From contig NC_085136.1 of assembly GCF_035046485.1 (NCBI RefSeq), forward strand, positions 82,787,734-82,851,733: a stretch of DNA of 64,000 bases, written 5' to 3'. This DNA is from Aedes albopictus. Its lineage: Eukaryota > Arthropoda > Insecta > Diptera > Culicidae. Under the pieces are notes generated by a model. It did no database searches, was not told the DNA's origin, and was given only the letters and a program-made list of their open reading frames with translations. The translations under genes were made by a program, and so were the position numbers. Of the stretch, positions 22,044 through 32,946 are shown piece by piece. Each line of letters starts with the position of its first letter. The first letter of the stretch is position 1.

Positions 22044-22488
22044 GGGCGCTGTCCATAAACTACGTACTCATTTTTGGTAATCTAAGACCCCATTTTCCCT
22101 CTAGCAGACTTTTGTTCAAACAAAATTTTCGAAATTTGTATATAGACATTTACCAGACTGGGGTCTCCAGTTATTCTAGTGGTTCAGGCTATGGATTGCC
22201 AACCCGGAGACGGTGGGTTCGTTTCTCGTTCCGGTTGGGAAAATTTTCTCGATTCCCTGGGCATAGTGTATCATTGTGCTTGCCTCACAATATACAAATT
22301 CATGCAATGGCTGGCAAAGAAAGCCCTCCAATTAATAACTGTGGAGATGCTCAAAGAACACTACGTTGGAGAGAAGCAGGTCAAGTTCCAGTGAGAACGT
22401 CGAGCCATACAGAAGAAGAAGATGAAGATGAACATTTACCAGACTCCTTCTCCCTTCAAAAGAGTCTACGTAGTTAATGGACAGGCCC
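22044..22488. mobile_element. GCTGTCCATAA-family MITE carrying a nested SINE
   Basis: TIRs GGGCGCTGTCCATAAACTACGTA (left) and TACGTAGTTAATGGACAGGCCC (right). The MITE itself is about 160 bp; the SINE at 22160-22431 plus one 14-bp TSD make up the rest. The related copy at 9384-9547 lacks the SINE and serves as an empty-site comparison. Confidence 0.8.
22160..22431 (+). mobile_element. Feilai-like tRNA SINE with perfect 14-bp TSD
   Basis: It starts GGGGTCTCCAGTTATTC, with A box TAGTGGTTCAGG and B box GGTGGGTTCG. The body includes CATTGTGCTTGCCTCACAATATAC and the tail is GAAGAAGAAGATGAAGATGA. It is flanked by ACATTTACCAGACT at 22146-22159 and 22432-22445. It is the best-delimited copy of the family in this window. 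Confidence 0.88.
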
Positions 22489-22506
22489 TATAACTCTTTC
22501 GACACT

Positions 22507-22516
22507 CTCATGGAAG
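22507..22516. repeat. 10-bp target-site duplication, left
   Basis: CTCATGGAAG, repeated exactly at 23007-23016, flanks the 22517-23006 foldback element. Confidence 0.75.
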
Positions 22517-23006
22517 GTGTCCGGCCATTTGGCAGAATCTCATTTGGCCGAACGCCATTTGGCTGAACGCCATTTGTCCGAACGCCGTTTGGCCGAACGC
22601 CATTTGGACGAACGCCATTTGGCCGAATAACATCTGGCTGAATGGGTCGTTTGAACGAATTCCATTTGGCCAAACTATGATCAAAAAAATTCAGAGTAAG
22701 TGTTTGACATTCCAACTGCTAATATGATCATCAGAAATATTTCCTTCTTTTAATCATACATATTCTATTCTTTCTAGTTAAGCCATTCAAGGATTAAGTG
22801 GCGTTGAACTGGCAAAATTTTGTCATAGATTGTTCCTTCTTTGAGTCATAGGCTGTTTCGAGTTACACTGATGTGGGGAAAAGGGGCAAGGCCACTTCAG
22901 ATCATTTTTCATTTTTCGGCCAAACGGCATTCAGCCAAATGACCCTTTCGGTCAAATGACGTTCGGTCAAATGGCATTCGGCAAAATGACATTTGGACTC
23001 GGAACC
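22517..23006. mobile_element. MULE-like foldback element, TTTGGCCGAA type, inverted relative to 4384-4786
   Basis: A 490-bp element starting GTGTCCGGCCATTTGGC and ending GGACTCGGAACC. These ends match the reversed ends of the 4384-4786 element (GTGTCTGGCC and GGTTCCGGGTC). Tandem CGAACGCCATTTGGC units form the left arm, and TTCGGTCAAATGRC units the right arm. The core has TTCTATTCTTTCTAGTTAAGCC and GAACTGGCAAAAT words shared with the two elements near 4 kb. TSD is 10 bp. Its last 54 bases begin the long duplicated block at 22953. Confidence 0.8.
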
Positions 23007-24244
23007 CTCATGGAAGCCCCCAAAACACCCTAGAACTCCCGAATCCCCTTAAAACACTCCTTAACCTTCTTTTAAATTCCATGAACCCCCGAAAACGCTC
23101 ATTGCTCTCATTAAAACCTCTTGAAACTTCTCTGGACCTCCCAAAACGCTGCTGGAACTTTCCTTGAATCCTTTAAGCGTCCTGAGCTTTCTTTGAAACT
23201 CTCTAAAACACTTTTAAAACCCTTCTGAGGTCTCTTCTGAATTCGCCCTGAAACCCTTTGAAGCCCGTCCCACCTAAACGACTTAAAATGCTCTAAAAAC
23301 TTCATAGTGACCCCCTGAAACCGTTTGAAACGCTACTTAAACCTCTAAAGCATCTTGAAACGTCGCTGAAACCTTTTATTACGAAAGAAAAATGAAGCAC
23401 TACAAACGCATATTATAATATAACATATTTTAGTGAAACCTCACAAATGCGTAATGAATAACACTTGAACAAACACAACACTGAACAGATATTTTAACCT
23501 GTTACCCTTTCGATAAGAATTCCCAATGACAGGATGACCTCTTGAAACTTCTCTGGACCTCCCAAAACGCTGCTGGAACTTTCCTTGAATCCTTTAAGCG
23601 TCCTGAGCTTTCTTTGAAACTCTCTAAAACACTTTTAAAACCCTTCTGAGGTCTCTTCTGAATTCGCCCTGAAACCCTTTGAAGCCCGTCCCACCTAAAC
23701 GACTTAAAATGCTCTAAAAACTTCATAGTGACCCCCTGAAACCGTTTGAAACGCTACTTAAACCTCTAAAGCATCTTGAAACGTCGCTGAAACCTTTTAT
23801 TACGAAAGAAAAATGAAGCACTACAAACGCATATTATAATATAACATATTTTAGTGAAACCTCACAAATGCGTAATGAATAACACTTGAACAAACACAAC
23901 ACTGAACAGATATTTTAACCTGTTACCCTTTCGATAAGAATTCCCAATGACAGGATGACGAGGTTGTTGGTCCATCAGTCAATCCTGTAATCGTATTTTC
24001 TCTGGCAGGTTGCCTTTTGTTCGCAGCATTAGTTGCTTTCATAGCTTGAGTTTCCTAAGTGGGCATCCTGTATCAGATTTTAATGTGAGACGTCTACATT
24101 TTGATGTCCCTGTTAGGGAAGCTTCTACACATGTCTTCCAGTTATTAATTGCCCGAAACTACCTAAATGTAGGCCATCAACATGATATCACTGATTTCTC
24201 ATAGTGTTCTATCACTTCAGAGCACTATAAATGTGCATTAAACT
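22953..24244. repeat. Long direct repeat, left copy (with internal 421-bp tandem duplication)
   Basis: Apart from one extra 421-bp unit (23117-23537 repeated at 23538-23958), this block matches 25843-26713 with no difference I could find. It includes the right end of the MULE-like element, CTGAAAC array, an AT-rich stretch and a 285-bp non-array tail. It abuts the segment containing the LINE fragment. The identity means a very recent duplication or an assembly artefact. Confidence 0.85.
23117..23958. repeat. 421-bp unit in tandem, two copies
   Basis: The word ACCTCTTGAAACTTCTCTGG occurs at 23116 and again at 23537, and the copies run in register to CAGGATGAC at both ends. The right-hand copy of the long repeat (25843-26713) has only one unit. 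No gene is inside; the minus-strand frames of 64 and 74 codons repeat with the unit. Confidence 0.88.
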
Positions 24245-24263
24245 GTGAAGAGTGTAATCCTGT

Positions 24264-24560
24264 CTAGTTTGGGTAGTGGCTACGGCAAGGAAACCTCAGA
24301 TCAATTTTCAGCGTAAAAAGCGTATGTAGCCCAAGTGGATCTACTTCAAAAAGTTCATTTTCGTAGGCTAACTTCTGTACATATAGGTTACCTTGTGAAC
24401 CCAGCTTTGCTTTTTCATTATAGATGAACTGTCGTGCCTCGAGCATGCTATATTTTAGAATAACGTTAACAGTATGTTTCAACCTTTCCTTGTGGATGCC
24501 TTCAAGCAAGCTCTTGTTTTCAGCATCTTTTCGCTGATATTTGGCATCTGAAGTAGCTCA
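24264..24560 (-). pseudogene. Unrecognised coding-like remnant, minus strand
   Basis: An open minus-strand frame of about 95 codons without stops ends at 24264. Its composition is balanced (clusters such as KYQRKDAENKSL and KLGSQGNLYVQKL), unlike the repeat-derived frames around it. Reading upstream, the frame stays open to about 24560, where a TGA occurs. I do not recognise the protein. It lies antisense to, and immediately 5' of, the LINE fragment. It could be an exon or processed-pseudogene fragment, or chance. Confidence 0.35.
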
Positions 24561-24619
24561 AACATTGATTTGTGATGCTTCAGATTGATGGAATACTTAG
24601 GTAGTACGGTTCATGGTTA

Positions 24620-25842
24620 ACTTAACATAGAATTGCACCTAACCCAACTCTGCATGAGCAGAACTTGTCATGAGTTGACTGATTGGCCTGTGTCAGATGA
24701 GGACCCTCTATTTGATCTTTTTGCACTTTGGAGTGTTCCTTCGCAAACTTTGCGTATTCAGGCGTCCCTGCTCAACAAGCTAGGGTACCTGTAATAATTG
24801 GTTGCGATCGCATTTTATGGATAACTCGCTTCCATTGCTACTCCAAGAGAGTTTCATTATGGTTTTGTTATTACAACGCCCTTCATTGTGGTATACCATA
24901 GCTACTGCTTTGAAAGAAGCTTGTCCTCTGCGGTCTGTGCGGACCGCAAGAGGTATTCCTGAATGGAATTCGGACCTGTTCAAGTTCTAAATATCTTCGG
25001 ATAAACCAGTCTTTTGTATAGCTACGAATCTTTAGCTTCTACCCCGAGGATTGTAGCTATAGAATCGATTTAGTGGGCACTAAAAAGCTCTGCTTAGTTC
25101 AAATCTCCTGGAGCAAATGGGGCTTTGTCCTATTTTTCTCCAGAGGGATTTGAGTTTTTCAAACATGTTTTGAACTCTTGTAGTTTTCTATTGGGTATTT
25201 TCATGGCGTGAAACTACTCTGTAGTTTTATCCCGAAAGGGTACGTGCGTTGTTAAAAGAAGGAATAAGTTCCAGATTTATCTGGTTACGTCGTTCTTTCT
25301 AAAATGCTCGAAACGCATTGTCGATTATCACATCTGTGATGTTCGTCTGGCTAACATGCCTGTTCATGTGAACTCACATGTCTCCCAATTTGGGATGTCC
25401 ACAGTGACTCTTTTACACAAGTTGTATACGTTTTCAAGAAAGCACTCGCTCAAACGTAGTTTTTGCTTGGGTGATTTCTTGAATATTGAGGATGCTTTTG
25501 ATGACGTGCCTTTCTATGTCATATTGAAAGTCGCATGACGTCGCAAGCTACCTCCAATGAGCTATAGGCTCTTTTTACGCTTATGCGTTTTACAGTGTCC
25601 TTTTCAGGGCACTGATTAACCCCGTTGTGGTATGAGCTATGAGCTCTCGTTGCGCTTATGCGTTCATTCCCTCTTCTAGGGCACCCCTTCCTATTTCATC
25701 ACCTTTCCCTCTCCCTATTCCCATCCCTTGTCCCATTCTCCCTCAGGTAAATGATGAAATAGGCTCATATGTATGGCGATGGCACAAATGTCCCAAATGG
25801 AGGATAACGTGCCTCTGGAGCCGGCCTTCTGATACCTGATAC
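24620..25842 (+). pseudogene. LOA-like LINE, degenerate 3' part
   Basis: Endonuclease-to-RT linker residues are recognisable near 24680-24990 (WPVSDEDP-like, then CPLRSVRTARGIPEWNSD). An RT piece follows at about 25260-25538, with VDYHICDVRLANMPVHVNSH, STVTLLHKLY and LNIEDAFDDVPF. In that last motif the expected catalytic Asp (L-D-I-E) is Asn. Several stops and frameshifts separate the pieces. The 3' UTR-like part has GAGCTCTCGTTGCGCTTATGCG and the segment ends in TGATACCTGATACC, a tandem heptamer tail as in LOA/I-group LINEs. Clade is from memory of mosquito LINEs; it is certainly dead. Confidence 0.72.
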
Positions 25843-26713
25843 CAAATGACGTTCGGTCAAATGGCATTCGGCAAAATGACATTTGGACTCGGAACCCTCA
25901 TGGAAGCCCCCAAAACACCCTAGAACTCCCGAATCCCCTTAAAACACTCCTTAACCTTCTTTTAAATTCCATGAACCCCCGAAAACGCTCATTGCTCTCA
26001 TTAAAACCTCTTGAAACTTCTCTGGACCTCCCAAAACGCTGCTGGAACTTTCCTTGAATCCTTTAAGCGTCCTGAGCTTTCTTTGAAACTCTCTAAAACA
26101 CTTTTAAAACCCTTCTGAGGTCTCTTCTGAATTCGCCCTGAAACCCTTTGAAGCCCGTCCCACCTAAACGACTTAAAATGCTCTAAAAACTTCATAGTGA
26201 CCCCCTGAAACCGTTTGAAACGCTACTTAAACCTCTAAAGCATCTTGAAACGTCGCTGAAACCTTTTATTACGAAAGAAAAATGAAGCACTACAAACGCA
26301 TATTATAATATAACATATTTTAGTGAAACCTCACAAATGCGTAATGAATAACACTTGAACAAACACAACACTGAACAGATATTTTAACCTGTTACCCTTT
26401 CGATAAGAATTCCCAATGACAGGATGACGAGGTTGTTGGTCCATCAGTCAATCCTGTAATCGTATTTTCTCTGGCAGGTTGCCTTTTGTTCGCAGCATTA
26501 GTTGCTTTCATAGCTTGAGTTTCCTAAGTGGGCATCCTGTATCAGATTTTAATGTGAGACGTCTACATTTTGATGTCCCTGTTAGGGAAGCTTCTACACA
26601 TGTCTTCCAGTTATTAATTGCCCGAAACTACCTAAATGTAGGCCATCAACATGATATCACTGATTTCTCATAGTGTTCTATCACTTCAGAGCACTATAAA
26701 TGTGCATTAAACT
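25843..26713. repeat. Long direct repeat, right copy (871 bp)
   Basis: It matches the left copy from CAAATGACGTTCGGTC to GTGCATTAAACT with no difference seen, but has one copy of the 421-bp unit. It begins directly after the LINE's TGATACC tail. It carries only the last 54 bases of the MULE-like element. Confidence 0.85.
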
Positions 26714-26899
26714 TGGGTAAAAGTTTACGTTTTTACGTATAACACAATAAATAAAACTTGTAATACCTTTGTACTCTCTAGAAAACCTTCCGCTCTCTTG
26801 AAATGCCCTAATTCCTCTTTAAACTGCCCAACACCTGCTCCGAAATGTTCCCAAGGCACCTATTAACCCTCTTAAACGTTTCTGAAACCCCCTAAGAGT

Positions 26900-27199
26900 T
26901 TCTTGGATCTTAGAGGCTAGGGGTCTCTAGTTAACATAGTGATAAGACTTTGAATCGCCAATCCGGCAACTGAGGGTTCGATTCCCGTTCCAGTCGGGAA
27001 CTTTTCTCGACTTCCCTTGGCATAGTATATCATTGTACTTGCCTCACAATATACAAATTCAAGCAATAGCAGGCAAAGAAAGTCCTTCATTTAATAACTG
27101 TGGAAATGTTCAAAGACCACTAAGTTGAAGAGAGGCAGGCCAAGTTCCAGTTGGAACGTCAAGCCAAAAAAAAAGAAGAAGAAGAAGGTTCTTGGATCT
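26900..27199 (+). mobile_element. Feilai-like tRNA SINE with 11-bp TSD
   Basis: The SINE body is about 26920-27188. It has GGGGTCTCTAGTTAACATAG, B box GAGGGTTCGATTCCCG, the ATATACAAATTCAAGCAATAGC body and a GAAGAAGAAG tail. TTCTTGGATCT occurs at 26900-26910 and 27189-27199. Eight or nine extra bases lie between the left TSD and the usual start. Confidence 0.82.
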
Positions 27200-28480
27200 C
27201 CATGAAATTCTCACAATTCCCCTTAAAATACCCTTAGAGCCTTTAAAATGTTACTGAAACTCCTTGAAATACCTCTGAATCTCCCAGAAACGATCCTGTA
27301 ACAATCTTACCTAGGATCATGCTCAGCACAGAATTCCAGCCCAAGAGATTAAACCTGTTACCCTCATCATGGTCATTCTCAATACCCACGCCTTTACAGC
27401 TGTTGCTATGTGAGTCATATTCTGAACCCCCTTGAACTTCCCTAAGATTTCTTAAAGCCCCTGAAACATGGAACCCCCTGAATTCAACTGAAACGACTGG
27501 GGATATCTTGAAACCTTTTTGGAATGCCTTGAAATTCCTCTGAAATCCTCTGATATCCCGCGAACTTATCCTAATCCTCCGGAAGCCACGCTAAAACATC
27601 CCAAGTTACCGTGAGAGCCAATGAAACGCGTTGAACCCTCTTCAAGCCCCATGAAGCTCCGTGAAACTTCCTAGAACCCCTTCAAAATTCCTAGAACCAA
27701 CTGAAACATATTGGAACACCTTGACACGCTTTCAAAGCCCTTCTGGAACTGCTCTGAAATTCTTCTGTAACATCTCTACAATCTTCGATTACTTTCCTGA
27801 AACTCTCCTGAAGCCCTGTGAGACACTCTGATACCTCCTGAAACACCATAAATGACCATGGGATGCCCTAAACCAAATGAAACTCTTTAAAATCCTTATG
27901 AAGCGCTTCTTAAAACCCTATAAAACCTCCGTTAGTTTCTATTGAACTCCTTCATGGGGTTCTAAGCCTTCTAAATCACTTGAACCGCATTGTCACCCCT
28001 CTAAAACCAACATTAAGAAACCCCCTAGAACATACGTCAACTTCTTTTAAACGTTTCTGTTACCCTTCGATATTCTCCAAATTCTGGTCAAGCCCCTAAA
28101 ACCCCATGGAACACCCTGACACCACCTGAACATCTCGAAACATCTTGAAACCCTTCTGAGACTCCCTGATACGCCCTGACATACCTCTGAAATCTCCTGT
28201 GATACCAAGAAGTTATTCCGGGGCTTAAGTCACGTCCCAAGTCACCATGAGACCCAATGAAGCACCATGAATTGCCTCGAAACTTTTTGAAAACCTCTGA
28301 AACATTCTGAAACATCCTGAAACCTCCTAGACTCCAATGGAACTTCCTGGAACCGACCGAAACGTCTTGAAACTCCGTGAAACCCTTATGAAGTCCTTTT
28401 GAAACCCTTTTGAAATTGTTCAGTAATCCTCCAAAAATCTTCTCACAGGCTGTATATAGACCATTTGAAAATTTTTTCAT
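27200..28480 (+). repeat. CTGAAAC minisatellite, plus orientation
   Basis: Degenerate units around CCTCTGAAACNCC. Blocks of unrelated sequence (27320-27410) interrupt it. The minus-strand frame at 28088-28480 (130 codons) is repeat translation. Confidence 0.7.
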
Positions 28481-28489
28481 TGAAAATTG

Positions 28490-29743
28490 TTTTTGGGAGT
28501 TTTCATAAGTGTTTTTTTTATTTCATTGGGGTTTCAAGGGGTTCCAGAGGGCTCCGGTACACTTCAGTTGGTTTCCGGTGATTTAGGAGAAGTTCCCAAT
28601 GGCTTCAGGGTGGTTTTAAAGGGATGACAAAGCGTTTCAAGTATTTGAGGAAGTTCCAGGGGACTTCAACAGAGTTTAAAATGAATTTAAGGAGATCTTA
28701 GAGGGGTTTCATCAGCTTCTCAAAAGGGATTCAAGGCGTTTCAGTTGGTTTCGGGGATTCCCATAAGGAGCTTTAGGAGGTTTCAGGAGGTTTCAGGAGG
28801 GTTTAGGAAAAGTTTTCGGAGAATTTCTGAAGAGTTTTAGAAGAGTTTCAGAAGAGTTCCCTAAGATATATGTCTAGTTTGTAGATTATTCAATCAACTA
28901 ACAAGAAATATAAAACTTAACGGTGACTGAAACTTCACAAAGAGTTTCGGAAGTCTTTCAGAAGGGCTTCAAATGGTTTCAAGAACTTTCAATACGTTTC
29001 AGTTGGTTCCAGGAATGTCCATGGGGTTCTAGGAAGTTTCACTAGGTTTCAGAGGGCTTCACGAGCTTTCATTGGGACCCAGAACGGCTTAACCGGTTTC
29101 AGGGTGGCTTCCGTGGGTTTAAGATAAGTTCACCGGATCTCAGGGGATTTCAGAAGTGTTTCAAGCATTACAGAGAGTTTCATAGGGTTTCAGTAGGGGT
29201 TCACGATGTTTCAAACCAAATCAGTTGGTGTCAGGGAATTCCACTGAGTTTCAGGGGCTTTAAAAGGTTTAAGGGAATTCAAAGAATCTTCAGAAGCATT
29301 TAAAAGTTCACGGAAGTGCTAAGGGGTTTTCATAAGGGTTCCAAGTTATTTCATTGGGTTAAAGGGGGTTTCAAGGGGCTCCCATGTACTGTAGAGGGCT
29401 ACCGGGGATTCAAGAGAAGATTCTGAAAGCTTGTGAGGCTACAGATCGGTTTTAAAGCGGTGACAACGCGTTTCAGCTTTTTTAGGAAGCTTCAGGGGCT
29501 TCAAATGAGTTTATGAGAGGCTTTAGGAGGTCTAAGGTTTCGAAGGGGTTTCAAGACCGTTCAAGACATAACAATGCATTGCAGTGGATTTCATGGGTTG
29601 CGAGGAATGTCAAGGTGCTTCAAGAGTTCCAGAGGAGCTCTCGTGTTTCTCGAGAAATTCGCGGAGGTCTCGGTGGTTTCAGAGAGGTTTCAAGGCATAT
29701 TCATGGCGTTTCCATGAGGATCCATAAGAGTTGAGTTTATCAT
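28490..29743 (-). repeat. CTGAAAC minisatellite, inverted orientation
   Basis: From about 28490 the units read GGTTTCAGGAGGTTTCAGG, the reverse complement of the preceding block, so the two arrays face each other around an A/T-rich centre at 28450-28490. Confidence 0.7.
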
Positions 29744-29747
29744 GGGC

Positions 29748-29956
29748 TTAAGGACAAGGTATTTGGAGTACATTGCTCAAAATTTCTAGAGCACCGTTTT
29801 TTAGAACCGTTGAACGGATTTGGATGAAAATGCATCACGCTAATTGTTCAGTGGTTGTCAATAGCGTGATGCATTTTAATCCAAATCCGTTTAACGGTTC
29901 TAAAAAACGGTGCTCTAGAAATTTTGAGCAATGTACTCCAAATACCTTGTCCTTAA
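29748..29956. mobile_element. Palindromic MITE ending in TTAA
   Basis: A 209-bp hairpin element. The left end is TTAAGGACAAGGTATTTGG and the right end CCAAATACCTTGTCCTTAA. Arms of about 95 bases pair almost perfectly. It is flanked by GGGC on both sides (29744-29747, 29957-29960). Either TTAA is the duplicated target (piggyBac-like) or the TSD is GGGC; I cannot decide. Confidence 0.8.
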
Positions 29957-29960
29957 GGGC

Positions 29961-30130
29961 TGCAACAGGGTGTTTCTGTGAGAGACTTCGATGCTTTTTA
30001 TGGGATTTCGAGGGGATTCGAAAGATTTCAAATATTTTTAGTGAAGTTTTTGTAGTTTTAGGGAGCACAGGTAAATTGAGAAGTTTTCGTAGGTCTCAAG
30101 AAGGGTTTCAGAGAGGTCTTAGAAGAAATT
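29961..30130 (-). repeat. CTGAAAC-type array, end of block
   Basis: GGTTTCAGAGAGG-like words fade near 30130; this is the outer part of the array split by the MITE. Confidence 0.5.
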
Positions 30131-31382
30131 GATAAAACCTACAAGTTAAAGCAAAACATACAATGATGAAACACATATAAATGAAGCCAAAAGTTGGGAA
30201 CCAACGATCGCGTACTGGTTATGTGATACATACTTAAACAACATAGTTACTCTGTATCATGTATGTACACCACTAAAGTGACGTACTAACTGGCAGAGTC
30301 CGTCGTCGTCGTCGTCGTCGTCGTCTCAAGAAGCGAATGATTGGCACTCTTGCGATACATTGTACGTCGCTTATCGGTTACGAGACCCTCGAGCGTTTCC
30401 TTCCTTACCTTGGCCCTCTGTCCATTCATCCATCCATCCACCGAATGTCTCGATTGGCAGACTATTTCGCTTTTATCGAGCATCATTCGAGTTCCGTCGA
30501 GTCGTCGGGGGTACCCGTTCCCCCCTTTGATTGTTACCCTGGACCAACGATGACGATGACACGTTTGTTGATGCCGAAAATAGAAAACATACTGGGACGG
30601 TGTAGATTCAGGCGACGACGGAAGGCACAAATGCGTGGAGATGAAGTTGCAGGAAACTTAAGCGATTGCGTAGATTGCACAACCGCCAGACAAGTATGTT
30701 TCCTTAGAAAACTGTAGATATTTTCTTTCGGTACCGGTAACACGCCAACACACAGACCGTTGAGACCGAGAGCTGTTTGGAAAAGTAATCAGAGCAAACG
30801 GACACGAGCACACCGTCTTGGGGACAAATCACAATCCGCACGGATGATGGTAGAGGAAGTAGTTCACATAGTTTACTTTCTGTGGCACACTTTATCACAT
30901 GGCTTAGCATGTGGGGAGAAAATGTGCTGTTTAACACATTTTTGAGGAAATAAATCGTTTTGTGCTTCATTACTGAAGCAAAACAGTTCATTTTAGTCCT
31001 TGAAGATTTCATGTTAATTTGTGATGAATTATAGTTAAAATCGTTAGAATAAAATTTTGGAGGAAGTTTTGTCATTGCTCCTAGAAAAGTAAGTAAAGAA
31101 CTTCCCGACATATGAACCTTTATTTTTAATTCAGTTTGATATTATTGGCAATGCCTTCGTACAAAAAAGTCCAAGCTAGAGACGCTGTAATACTAACATG
31201 TAAATTCAATTATTATTGCCGACAATCTGAAACTTCATAAAAAGCGTGAGGTGATTTAAGCTAACTCGAGATCCAGCGTTGAATATTAGTTAGCAGGATC
31301 CTTGGAAGTTAATTAACAAACTTTTCTCAGTATTGGAAAGAAATGACAAATTTAATTTAAATTTAAGCCCCGACACAAATGG
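30131..31382. other. Single-copy-looking stretch with a CGT microsatellite
   Basis: A (CGT)n run of about nine units lies at 30300-30326. Frames at 30337-30717 (plus) and 30704-31111 (minus) are open for 126 and 135 codons but have no family signature. No splice pattern or promoter could be established. This may be part of a host intron or intergenic region. Confidence 0.45.
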
Positions 31383-31496
31383 CCCTTTGGAGTCGAATAA
31401 TTTTGCCACAGCCTCCGCAACCTCGTTGGCCGCGAATACTTTTGTTATGCTCGGTTTTATCGCCGGGATCATATTGGGCCCTCCGGCTCCAAAGGG
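31383..31496. mobile_element. Short MITE, CCCTTTGGAG ends
   Basis: Left CCCTTTGGAGTCG (31383-31395) and right CGGCTCCAAAGGG (31484-31496) are imperfect inverted repeats. The protein-like minus-strand frame at 31290-31472 lies across this element and is not a gene. Confidence 0.6.
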
Positions 31497-31692
31497 TTAA
31501 ATCAGTTGTACCCATATTTTTTATATTTTTTTGAATGATAAAGGTATTGAAAAGCTTTGTTTCAAAAAACTAAAAGAAAAATTACCCAGTCAACTACACG
31601 CAAAATATTTTGGAGACAAATACATGAAGCTTCATCAATATGGGTAGATCACAAAATGATTTCTTATTTACTTATGAAAAACCGTAATTGAT

Positions 31693-32946
31693 CCACTTTG
31701 CGGTGATTGTGCCTTTCTCGTGCCTTCGAGAAGCCATCTCAACCATACTCAAGTGTCATGTTAATCGCACTTTTATCCGTTTGGCAAAATTCCTGTTCAT
31801 GGTACAGGCAATCCTGTCGGTTAACTTGCTTCTGTTTTCGTATTCTTTAAAATTATTATTACAGATACCTAAAATTTGGCCATATAAAACGACACGCGCA
31901 ATAATAGAATTTTTATCGATTTTATCGATTGGTACAGTAAATTATTATACTCTTCTGTATATTTGCAAGATCCAATTTAATTACTTTCCGTAAAATAATA
32001 GAACACTATACGCTAAAACGATAAAACTCCTTAAAACAACAGCCATTTTGAGTTTTGGGCTGCTATCTTGTATATTCGGGTCACCCGTTTTGGTCTCCGA
32101 ACATCTTCTCAATGCCACATATACCCATATTATATGGTTTTAAAACCAAAACTCCTAACAACCGCTGCCATCTTGAATTTTGGGCCACCATCTTGGATCT
32201 GGACATTTTATCTATACCAAATATACTCATTTTGCATGGCTGAGGAGGTTTAAACTCCTTAAAATAACCTCTATCTTTGATTTTGAGCCGCCATTTTGGA
32301 TTTTGGGCCGGCATCTAGAAAATTTTGATTCCCATTTTTTGGACTTCTGACAACTTCCCTTTACCAATCATACCCATATTGCATGGTTTTAGAGCCTTAA
32401 ACTCTTTAAAACAACCGCCTCTTCTAGTTGTTGGCCGCCATCTTGGATTTTAGGTCGTTATCTTGAATTTTTTTGCGACATCGTGGTTTTGTGGTTTGCA
32501 TTGATGATTTCTTCATAACATTCGCCAACCATGTTAAAGTTTACACAATTTGGCGCAATTTGATGTGTCGTTTGATAGAATTTAATTCTGTTTTATACAT
32601 AACCGGTTCACCGGTGCTGGTCTGCATCACTAAATTGGTCATAACTCCAGAACGCCTTGACCGATTCACATAATTTTCAATAGAAAACAATGCGGTAAAA
32701 TTCCGATTCGATTCGAGCTATAAGTCGTAAAATGGACCAGTCACTCACTAGGGAAGTGCCTTAAAAGTGAGTGAACTTTTTTTGCGCACAGACATACACA
32801 CATACACACATACAGATATCATCTCTATTTGTCGAATTGAGTTGATTGGTATATGTGACTCGACTCTCCTAGCCTTCTATCGAAAATTCGTCTTTTGAGT
32901 GAACATATAGCCTTTCAATACGCCCTGGTGTACGAGAAAGGCAAAA
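31693..32946. mobile_element. TIR element with GCCGCCATCTTG core (copy 2)
   Basis: The left end GCGGTGATTGTGCCTTTCTCGTGCC pairs with TACGAGAAAGGCA at the right. The flanks match copy 1 (left AAGCCATCTCAACCATACTCAAG; right GTGAACATATAGCCTTTCAAT), but the tandem core is shorter (about 32040-32470, three blocks). A different internal segment with ACACACATACACACATACAGA is present near 32795-32815. The core repeat number therefore varies between copies. Confidence 0.68.

Noticed and set aside
30300..30326. Polyglutamine or polyserine coding repeat
   Set aside because: Simple (CGT)n microsatellite without a supporting gene model around it.
31290..31472. 60-codon minus-strand frame resembling an enzyme C-terminus
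   Set aside because: It overlaps a 114-bp inverted-repeat element with CCCTTTGGAG ends; the protein-like look is probably chance.
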